The translations under genes and the position numbers were made by a program. Below the pieces are notes generated by a model that worked only from the letters and a program-made list of their open reading frames with translations, searched no databases and was not told where the DNA came from. A stretch of DNA of 9,315 nt. Origin: Thermoprotei archaeon (lineage in GTDB: Archaea > Thermoproteota > Thermoprotei_A > Sulfolobales > Desulfurococcaceae). Positions 1 to 5,243 of this stretch are shown here, in pieces. The DNA is taken from positions 1 to 9,315 of the forward strand of contig QMWW01000034.1 in NCBI GenBank assembly GCA_003661825.1, written 5' to 3'. The first letter of the stretch is position 1. Each line of letters opens with the position of its first letter.

Positions 1-169
1 ACACTGTACTATACATGTTCTACGGGAGGATCATATCAACGTCACAACAACATATATAAGCCTTATGGACTAACCGGGGTTCACCCTGTTAAGCCCAGTA
101 TCCCAGGCATTAGTAGTGTTTCTATGAAGTACCTAGTTATAGATGAGCTTAGGTACATTCCAGACCCTG

Positions 170-316
170 TTAGTAAAAGTAGTATTGCGAGCAGTAGAAT
201 CCCAGTAGATCGGCGAATTCGGCTGGTATGCTTCCGGCGAACCCGGCTATGATCTCGGAGAATAAGCCTATGAAGCTCGTAATCAGCATTAGTATCAGTA
301 TAGCGGCTATGTGCAT
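170..316 (-). CDS. small hydrophobic protein, or frameshifted C-terminal membrane anchor of the adjacent winged-helix gene
   Basis: A 48-residue reading frame starts at ATG 316 and stops at TAA 172-170. It begins with a strongly hydrophobic stretch (about residues 3-27, rich in Ile, Leu, Ala) that would form one membrane helix, followed by a Gly/Ala/Phe-rich segment and an aromatic tail (YYFY). I recognise no family. The frame is open upstream of the ATG back to base 388, so it overlaps the end of the winged-helix gene in the -1 frame. It could therefore be a separate small membrane protein, translationally coupled to that gene, or the true C-terminus of the regulator reached by a -1 shift at the A5 run at 360-364. 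The fused product would be about 157 residues, a DNA-binding domain plus a membrane anchor. No clear Shine-Dalgarno site precedes ATG 316, which slightly favours the fused reading. Confidence 0.4.
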   Translation of the reverse strand: MHIAAILILMLITSFIGLFSEIIAGFAGSIPAEFADLLGFYCSQYYFY

Positions 317-327
317 GATATAGAGCG

Positions 328-642
328 TTACCTCGAATGTTCTAAATACTTGTGTGTAGTTTTTCCATATATTGTTTTCCGAACTCGCTTAGCTCGCTCA
401 TTCTTTACCACTAGCTTCTTCTTCTCGAGCTTCCTTATAGAGTCTAGTATGGATTTCCTCGTGAAACCAGTTACTCCAGTTAGCTTAGCTATTGATACTG
501 GCTTGCCTATGACGTATAGGTGTAGGATGAGGACTAGCTGGTTGCTGGCTTTCGAGAAGTCTATAATACCGTCTAGCTCTCTCAGCACCAGCAGCCTGCC
601 AACATAGCGGTCAGCGTACTCAGCGCTTAACGCAATCACCAT
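328..642 (-). CDS. winged helix-turn-helix DNA-binding protein (putative transcriptional regulator)
   Basis: The 104-residue product has the layout of an archaeal winged-helix (MarR/ArsR-like) domain. A helix lies at about residues 34-46 (NQLVLILHLYVIG), a second at 50-58 (SIAKLTGVT), and the recognition helix at 62-76 (RKSILDSIRKLEKKK). A basic wing follows at 77-95 with many Lys and Arg. It should bind DNA as a regulator; ligand and targets cannot be read from the sequence. ATG 642 is the first standard start in this frame. A TATA-like TTTTAAAG (minus strand, 689-682) and a GAGAGG at 660-655 could serve it. However, the frame stays open and protein-like for 36 codons further upstream without ATG, GTG or TTG. 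Downstream, a hydrophobic frame continues at -1. The gene is either short and intact or part of a disrupted or recoded longer gene. It diverges from the membrane-protein gene at 855. Confidence 0.7.
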   Translation of the reverse strand: MVIALSAEYADRYVGRLLVLRELDGIIDFSKASNQLVLILHLYVIGKPVSIAKLTGVTGFTRKSILDSIRKLEKKKLVVKNERAKRVRKTIYGKTTHKYLEHSR

Positions 643-750
643 ACGCCCTACTATCCTCTCAGCAATATTGTGTGCCGTGCTCTTTAAAACCGGGTGATCA
701 TCGAATACCCTGGTATGCTCTACAGATATACCAGTGTCTTTAGCTAGGTG
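643..750 (-). other. coding-like upstream extension of the winged-helix frame, lacking a start codon
   Basis: These 36 codons lie between an in-frame TAA (753-751) and ATG 642, in the same frame as the winged-helix gene. They translate to a plausible amphipathic sequence (for example DDHPVLKSTAHNIAERIVGR just before the ATG). None of the codons is ATG, GTG or TTG. GTG 772, about 27 bases from the TATA-like box at 795-803, is in a different frame and would need a +1 shift to join. The stretch may be the remnant of an N-terminus, untranslated leader that looks coding by chance, or the site of a sequence error. Confidence 0.3.
682..689 (-). promoter_or_regulatory. possible TATA box for the winged-helix gene
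   Basis: On the minus strand this reads TTTTAAAG. A start of transcription about 25 bases downstream would fall near 660, giving a short leader with GAGAGG before ATG 642. It lies inside the coding-like extension, so the alternative promoter at 795-803 competes with it. Match to consensus is moderate. Confidence 0.25.
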
Positions 751-794
751 TTACCGAGCAATTGCTAGCCACTAACCGCTCCAGGACCACCTGC

Positions 795-803
795 TTTTAT
801 ATA
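795..803. promoter_or_regulatory. TATA-like element between divergent genes, possibly used in both directions
   Basis: The plus strand reads TTTTATATA and the minus strand TATATAAAA, so either direction matches the archaeal TATA pattern. About 24 bases to the right lies ATG 823, and about 27 bases to the left lies GTG 772 on the minus strand. Both distances fit leaderless starts. Neither candidate start is in frame with the main downstream gene. No clear purine-rich BRE is seen on either side. Confidence 0.5.
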
Positions 804-854
804 CCGTGCACGCAAGAATATTATGGGTCGAGTAAAGCTACGTGGTGTTAGTCT

Positions 855-1259
855 TTGGTAAGCATTACGAGAAGGGTAGAGAGTATTAAGCGGTCGCCCA
901 GGATGTTTGCTCTAAGGCTATGGAGCTATTTTAGGCGAGGCCATAGCACGTACCTAGTCTTCCTAATGAGCTTCGCTAACTTCGTAGTAATACAGTATAG
1001 GTTACTTATAGAGTATATCCCGGTGCTCAAGCTCGTGTTCTCGAGCCTTGCCGCGTTTGCCATAACGTTCTTCCTAGTATACGTACCGCTTGCAGTAGTT
1101 ATTGGGTGGCTAGACTACGAGAAGCTGGCGGTACCAGTTGATACAGCTCTCGCCGCTAAAGCTTCTCCTTGGGTGAAGGACATAGCTAGAGCTTTGATAA
1201 TGATAGCTGAGGGTAGAAACGGTGAAGCCATAGAAGTGCTTAAGAAGTGGGCTGAGTAG
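855..1259 (+). CDS. two-helix membrane protein of unknown function
   Basis: The 134-residue protein has a basic N-terminus (residues 1-30, many Arg/Lys, including RLWSYFRRGHSTY), then two hydrophobic segments at about 33-52 and 59-84. A soluble, probably helical tail of about 50 residues ends in KKWAE. The positive N-terminus suggests both ends face the cytoplasm. I recognise no named family and assign no function. TTG 855 is the only usable upstream start: an in-frame TAG sits at 849-851 and GGTG at 844-847 has good Shine-Dalgarno spacing. The next option is ATG 903 (MFALRLW), which would still keep both membrane segments. A 12-codon frame from ATG 823 ends at 861, overlapping the TTG start. 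The gene diverges from the winged-helix gene and lies 121 bases before the rhomboid gene, so it could be co-transcribed with the latter. Confidence 0.65.
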   Translation: MVSITRRVESIKRSPRMFALRLWSYFRRGHSTYLVFLMSFANFVVIQYRLLIEYIPVLKLVFSSLAAFAITFFLVYVPLAVVIGWLDYEKLAVPVDTALAAKASPWVKDIARALIMIAEGRNGEAIEVLKKWAE

Positions 1260-1283
1260 AGTAGGCGTAGTTGGCATCAATAA

Positions 1284-1291
1284 CTTAAATA
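1284..1291 (+). promoter_or_regulatory. possible TATA box upstream of the rhomboid gene
   Basis: CTTAAATA lies 90 bases before ATG 1381. A transcript start near 1313 would leave a leader of about 65-70 bases containing the GGTGGAG site. The match is moderate, and read-through from the gene at 855 is equally possible. Confidence 0.3.
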
Positions 1292-1366
1292 CCTGGATAT
1301 AGCTATCTCTAATCGTTAAGGCCTCTGTAGCGAAGCTCTATGGATTATTGTTCTCGAGCGTTGGCT

Positions 1367-1373
1367 GGTGGAG
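1367..1373 (+). promoter_or_regulatory. Shine-Dalgarno site of the rhomboid gene
   Basis: GGTGGAG ends 7 bases before ATG 1381 and complements the crenarchaeal 16S 3' end. It fixes this ATG as the start. Confidence 0.65.
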
Positions 1374-1380
1374 ACCGTAA

Positions 1381-2721
1381 ATGTATATTCCAGGACCCAG
1401 CGCTGGGAGAGGCTTTAAGAGAACAGTTACCCTGATCCTAATAGCTGTTAATGTAGGGGTCTACCTCTACACGTCCTGGGATAACTTCTTCACTAGTATC
1501 TCCAAGGAGTGGATAGACGTTCTAGCATACGTACCCGTTCTCATGAGGTATCCGAGCAACTGGTACCGCTTAATCTCCTCGATGTTTGCTCACGGCGACG
1601 TCTTCCACATATTCTTTAACATGTACTTCCTGTACTTCTTTGGCAGAGAAGTAGAGACAGCTCTAGGGTCTAAGAGGTACTTACTACTATACCTAGTCTC
1701 CGGCCTCTCGGCCTCGGTATTCCATACTGCTTTCACGCCTATAAGTGGGTCTCTAGGCTTAATAGTACCGGCTATAGGGGCTTCAGGGGCTATAAGCGGA
1801 GTACTGGGTGCTTACCTACTCCTCTATCCTAGAAAAGTGCTATCTATGTGCATATTCCTCCCGTTCCCCTTGTGCTTTACGACCTATTCTAGCTACTTCC
1901 TACTCTTCTGGTTCGCTATGCAGGTACTGTATGGATACGCTAGGTTCGGTTCAAGTATAGCTTACTTCGCCCACGCCGGGGGCTTCGTAGCTGGTATTAC
2001 TCTACTGTTTCTCCTAAAGCCTAGGAGAGAGTACGCTCCACAAATATTCCCGTTGTTCTCACCAGTTTTGAGTACTACTAGGTACGTGGGTATAAGGGGT
2101 TTAAGCGGGATTACTAAAGCGATACTAGCTGTACTCGTGGCTTCTTTACTCCTAGGTGCAGTGTACTCTACATTTACAGCTTCGAGGCTTACCGGGGTAT
2201 ACGTGGTCGACATATACGCTCAGAGAGAGGGACTGAGTAGAGTATACGACCAAGCAGTGTTTACTCTCCACGGAGAAGTAGTTCTACCAGTACAGGACGA
2301 TGCTAGGGTAGTTTTCAATAGGTTTCTCTGGGCTGACTTATTGAGGGGGGAACCAGGATACTTTAGCGAAGACTTCGTGTGTAGCGTAGTTGCGCGTACA
2401 GAGGAGTTTAACAAAAGGGTCAGGGTAGCTGTTCGAGGAGCAATAGAATATGACAACACAGGTATTCTAAGGTTCTTTAACGGTACACTAGTAACCGATG
2501 TATTACTGATAAGGTACTCTTGGATCTATGCATACGTAGACATAGAGCCTAACGTCGTATACATAGTATCTATCCATGCAGAAGAAGTTGCAGGGGATAC
2601 CGGGAACCTCGTGGTTAAGCCTTTTGCAGCACTATCGGTTATTCTCTCCCTAGCAGCTCTAGTAGTAGCTCTAACTAAGGACAAAGAGCTTGCAGAACCC
2701 GAGATAAGAGCTCTATACTAG
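1381..2721 (+). CDS. rhomboid-family intramembrane serine protease with C-terminal extracytoplasmic extension
   Basis: The 446-residue protein begins with a rhomboid core (about residues 10-212). The pieces visible are H76-x3-N80 in the second helix (oxyanion region, as in GlpG), the nucleophile Ser135 in GASG (133-136) followed by GAISG, and the general base His198 in AHAGG of the sixth helix. The Ser-His dyad is complete, so it should cleave membrane helices of other proteins inside the bilayer. Beyond the core lie another membrane helix (about 244-262), a polar and probably beta-rich region (about 263-412) and a last membrane helix (about 413-431). This places roughly 150 residues outside the membrane. 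Many prokaryotic rhomboids lack such a tail; here it may bind substrate or regulate access. The neighbours do not reveal the substrate. The rhomboid assignment is firm, the role of the tail unknown. Confidence 0.93.
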   Translation: MYIPGPSAGRGFKRTVTLILIAVNVGVYLYTSWDNFFTSISKEWIDVLAYVPVLMRYPSNWYRLISSMFAHGDVFHIFFNMYFLYFFGREVETALGSKRYLLLYLVSGLSASVFHTAFTPISGSLGLIVPAIGASGAISGVLGAYLLLYPRKVLSMCIFLPFPLCFTTYSSYFLLFWFAMQVLYGYARFGSSIAYFAHAGGFVAGITLLFLLKPRREYAPQIFPLFSPVLSTTRYVGIRGLSGITKAILAVLVASLLLGAVYSTFTASRLTGVYVVDIYAQREGLSRVYDQAVFTLHGEVVLPVQDDARVVFNRFLWADLLRGEPGYFSEDFVCSVVARTEEFNKRVRVAVRGAIEYDNTGILRFFNGTLVTDVLLIRYSWIYAYVDIEPNVVYIVSIHAEEVAGDTGNLVVKPFAALSVILSLAALVVALTKDKELAEPEIRALY

Positions 2722-2788
2722 CCATATATATACAAGCTCATGTATAGGTATCTACACGTATTTATAAGAACACTTTTGTGGGAAAAGG

Positions 2789-2802
2789 GAAAACTTTATA
2801 TA
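2789..2802 (+). promoter_or_regulatory. BRE plus TATA box of the transporter operon
   Basis: A purine-rich GAAAAC precedes TTTATATA (2795-2802), the best promoter match in the window. Transcription should start near 2825, leaving a leader of about 40 bases before ATG 2865. A small inverted repeat, CTTTT-gtggg-AAAAG (2773-2787), lies directly upstream and might be an operator. Confidence 0.7.
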
Positions 2803-2833
2803 CAACATTGGTTGTCTAAGTACTACGCATAGT

Positions 2834-2840
2834 GGGAGGA
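2834..2840 (+). promoter_or_regulatory. strong Shine-Dalgarno site, better spaced for GTG 2848 than for the gene start
   Basis: GGGAGGA ends 7 bases before GTG 2848, the start of a 7-codon frame (VGWVYRC, stop TGA 2869-2871) that overlaps ATG 2865 in another frame. The binding-protein ATG itself has only GGGTG (2855-2859) at 5 bases spacing. An in-frame TAG at 2862-2864 rules out an earlier start for the main gene. Whether the short frame is translated is unknown. Confidence 0.4.
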
Positions 2841-2864
2841 CACAATAGTGGGTTGGGTGTATAG

Positions 2865-5117
2865 ATGTTGAAGGGTATAAGTAGGACAGTTGCGGCCCTT
2901 GCAGTAGTGGTAGTAATAGTGGTTGCGGTATTGCTAGCAGTATATCTATTCCCAGCATCCGGACCTACAGAGACTACACCGACCTCATCGCCTTCGCCAT
3001 CCCCTAGCCAATCGCCATCTCTATCGCCCTCACCAAGCTCGTCTCCCTCGCCTTCGCCGAGTTCTTCGCCGTCCCCTAGCCAATCGCCTAGCCCTGCGCC
3101 AACAAAGACTCTACACACCCAGGTGCTGTACATAATCTCCGACGACGAGATGACTAGGATCCAGATGTACAAGGCGGGGGTCGCAGATATAGCTGTAGTA
3201 ACCCCCGCTAGGTGGAAGGACGTTAACGGTACACCGGTTGATGGCCACCAGCTTATGTTGATCATAAGGAAGGATAAGCCTAGACTAACGATACAGCACG
3301 TGATATTAAATACTATGAAGGAGCCATTCAATATTCCAGAGGTTAGACGGGCTCTAGCATATGCTGTACCATATGATACCATAATAGAGCAGATCTTTGG
3401 GGGTCTTTACACTAGGCTATATACCATCGTACCTAAGGGTATGCCTGGTTGGACAGACTATAACATCATACACTACGACTTTAACCTCAGTAAGGCACAG
3501 GAGATCATAGATGAGCTGAAGGAGACCCGTGGATTCGATCCATCACAATACACTATAGCTGTGATCTACAACACAGGTAACACCGCTAGAGCCCAGATCG
3601 CTGCTCTGCTACAGAACTACTGGAGCAGGCTAGGGTTTAAAGTAGTGGTAGAGACTTACAGCTGGCCTGAGTTCCTGAGGAAAGTAGACCACTTCGACTT
3701 CGACGTAGCATTACTGGGATGGATACCGGACTACCTAGACCCCGATAACTACCTCATGCCATTCGTATGGGGAGGAGCAGAGTTCACCGAACTCAAATAC
3801 TACGAAGACGTAGCACCAGGCGATGTGGGCAACTACCTAGCCAGCGTCGATACATGGATTGATACAGAGAAGTACACCGTAGTAGTAGGGCCTAAGGGTA
3901 CTGGAGCATCCTACACCGGGCCAACTGATAAGCCTCTACTAGTAGTTAGCTACGTACTAGACGAAGAAGCTACGCAGAAGAACTGGGAAGAACCCGTATC
4001 TATGGTTACCATAGGAGCACCTGGTCTAAAGGACGTACCCCTCAGCGCATTAGTCAAGATCTCTAGAACAATACTAGATCCCGAGGCTAGAGAGGCAATT
4101 GTAAACGCTGCAGTCATATATTTCAACCACCAGTGCCCTATGATCATGCTAAGCCAACAGGTTACTGGCGAGAACCACGGTAGCTGGGTTAAGGATGTCT
4201 ACTACCCGTTAACAACTTTTATGAGGTATGACCTCGTATGGGAGACTCCAGACGCACCGGTTAGAGACACCGGTGTACTCGGCATTAAGAACGATCCATC
4301 TACTATGGTTATAGCCACTATAGGCTGGCCTGATACCCTCGACCCCGCTAAAACCTATGAATCTTTCGGATGGGAAGTTCTATGGCATATCTACAGTACG
4401 CTGGTAACCTACTGGAAGGAAGAGACCGAGCCTCTACCAGAACTAGCTGCTGCATGGGCTTTCAGCCCAGATGCCACCGAGCTATACTTCGTTATAAGAG
4501 GTGGAGTGGTAGCCTACGATCCATGGAATGACAAGACCTATCCAATAGATGCTACCGATGTATTATTCAGTGTATGGAGAGTGGCTAGGCTCAACTTACC
4601 TGGTAGCGCTGTATGGATGATCACGGACTTCATAGATGTTAATGCCTCCACAGTACTATCTGAAGAGGAGTTTGACCAGATAGCTGGTCAGGGCCTCACA
4701 ACGGTTTACAAGGGAGAGAGCAAGACCGTTAAGAGCTTAAGCGAGCTATTGGAGTTCTTCGGCTACACCGGCGAGACAGCGGGTGTTGTGAAGTTCAAGT
4801 TGTACTTCCCATACCCGCCTATACTGCACGTATTCGCTACAGCTGTAACGGCCGTTATACCAATGGAGTATGCGCTAGGAGACAGCTACGAAGAAGCTCT
4901 CGCTGCGTCTAATAACGGCAGGAACCCGAGTGCCTGGGCTCAGTTCGTACAGCCTGGCGAGGACGATCCAACGTTCAAGCTACTGAGCTGGAAGCCAGTG
5001 TCTACAGGGCCGTACTATGTAGCCGACTTCCAGGAGGGTGGCTACATACTATTGAGGATCAACCCACACTACTGGAACGCATCACTATGGGAGGAACTAT
5101 ATGGCTATAGGCCCTAA
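2865..5117 (+). CDS. ABC transporter substrate-binding protein, family 5 (Dpp/Opp type), halves in circularly permuted order
   Basis: The 750-residue secreted protein should capture a peptide (or oligosaccharide) outside the cell for the permease encoded downstream. MLKGIS followed by a hydrophobic run to about residue 29 fits a class III signal processed after Gly4 by a PibD-type peptidase, leaving the helix as anchor. A Ser/Pro stalk follows (33-80). Residues 83-461 match the usual second half of family 5 proteins: DDEMTRIQMYKAGVADIA (93-110), LNTMKEPFNIPEVRRALAYA (148-167), LLGWIPDYLDPDNY near 283-296, NHGSW (437-441). Residues 480-750 match the usual first half: IATIGWPDTLDPA (483-495), PLPELAAAWAFSPD near 523, YPIDATDVLFSVWR (559-572), STGPYY (713-718), INPHYW near the end. 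The junction is a short linker (about 461-479). The family match is clear; the permutation is inferred from domain order. Confidence 0.92.
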   Translation: MLKGISRTVAALAVVVVIVVAVLLAVYLFPASGPTETTPTSSPSPSPSQSPSLSPSPSSSPSPSPSSSPSPSQSPSPAPTKTLHTQVLYIISDDEMTRIQMYKAGVADIAVVTPARWKDVNGTPVDGHQLMLIIRKDKPRLTIQHVILNTMKEPFNIPEVRRALAYAVPYDTIIEQIFGGLYTRLYTIVPKGMPGWTDYNIIHYDFNLSKAQEIIDELKETRGFDPSQYTIAVIYNTGNTARAQIAALLQNYWSRLGFKVVVETYSWPEFLRKVDHFDFDVALLGWIPDYLDPDNYLMPFVWGGAEFTELKYYEDVAPGDVGNYLASVDTWIDTEKYTVVVGPKGTGASYTGPTDKPLLVVSYVLDEEATQKNWEEPVSMVTIGAPGLKDVPLSALVKISRTILDPEAREAIVNAAVIYFNHQCPMIMLSQQVTGENHGSWVKDVYYPLTTFMRYDLVWETPDAPVRDTGVLGIKNDPSTMVIATIGWPDTLDPAKTYESFGWEVLWHIYSTLVTYWKEETEPLPELAAAWAFSPDATELYFVIRGGVVAYDPWNDKTYPIDATDVLFSVWRVARLNLPGSAVWMITDFIDVNASTVLSEEEFDQIAGQGLTTVYKGESKTVKSLSELLEFFGYTGETAGVVKFKLYFPYPPILHVFATAVTAVIPMEYALGDSYEEALAASNNGRNPSAWAQFVQPGEDDPTFKLLSWKPVSTGPYYVADFQEGGYILLRINPHYWNASLWEELYGYRP
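2961..3104 (+). repeat. Ser/Pro-coding low-complexity stalk with short direct repeats
   Basis: This part of the binding-protein gene encodes residues 33-80, almost only Ser and Pro with some Gln and Thr. TCCCCTAGCCAATCGCC occurs exactly at 3000-3016 and 3072-3088 (72 bases apart, in frame), and TCGCCTTCGCC at 2988-2998 and 3048-3058. Such a tract can lengthen or shorten by slippage. It probably forms an extended, possibly glycosylated stalk between membrane and binding domain. Confidence 0.75.
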
Positions 5118-5126
5118 ACTCAGTAG

Positions 5127-5132
5127 CTTTTT
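5127..5132 (+). terminator. weak oligo-T terminator after the binding-protein gene
   Basis: CTTTTT lies 10 bases after the TAA of the binding-protein gene and is followed by a pyrimidine-rich stretch (to about 5158). Archaeal termination uses such T runs. Partial stopping here would give more binding protein than permease. The run is short, so the call is tentative. Confidence 0.3.
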
Positions 5133-5215
5133 AACCTCATATCTCCTATTTCGCCCCCCAAATTATAGTACCTTATGTATAGCTGGCCCCTGTAGGTGAG
5201 TGCTAGAGAGAATGC

Positions 5216-5222
5216 ATATAAA
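5216..5222 (+). promoter_or_regulatory. possible internal TATA box for the permease genes
   Basis: ATATAAA is centred about 25 bases before ATG 5244, the distance expected for a leaderless transcript starting at that ATG. This supports ATG 5244 over GTG 5196 as the start of the first permease gene. Confidence 0.35.
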
Positions 5223-5243
5223 CTACGTATACGGGGTGGGTCT

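Noticed and set aside
50..60. TATA-like ATATATAAG near the left edge.
   Set aside because: No gene at a fitting distance on either strand inside the window; it may serve a gene to the left, but nothing visible supports it.
211..248. Imperfect 14-base direct repeat (CGGCGAATTCGGCT and CGGCGAACCCGGCT).
   Set aside because: Only two copies, 24 bases apart, explained by a Gly-Phe-Ala/Glu-Phe-Ala similarity in the minus-strand frame; no sign of an array or attachment site.
124..252. Plus-strand frame of 42 codons from ATG (MKYLVIDELRYIPDPV...).
   Set aside because: It lies antisense to the hydrophobic minus-strand frame, has a random-looking Arg-rich end and no clear ribosome site. The minus-strand frame next to the winged-helix gene is more coherent.
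1260..1380. Searched for tRNA, C/D-box RNA or riboswitch in this and the other intergenic gaps.
   Set aside because: No RTGATGA/CTGA box pair, cloverleaf or long hairpin was found by eye.
2816..3382. Long minus-strand frame rich in Gly, Asp and Glu.
   Set aside because: It is the antisense image of the Ser/Pro-coding stalk of the binding-protein gene, and GDGEG-type repeats arise from that composition.
5196..5243. Longer DppB start at GTG 5196.
   Set aside because: The extra residues (MSARENAYKLRIRGGS) are not family-like, and the stretch holds a TATA-like site and the ribosome site for ATG 5244.
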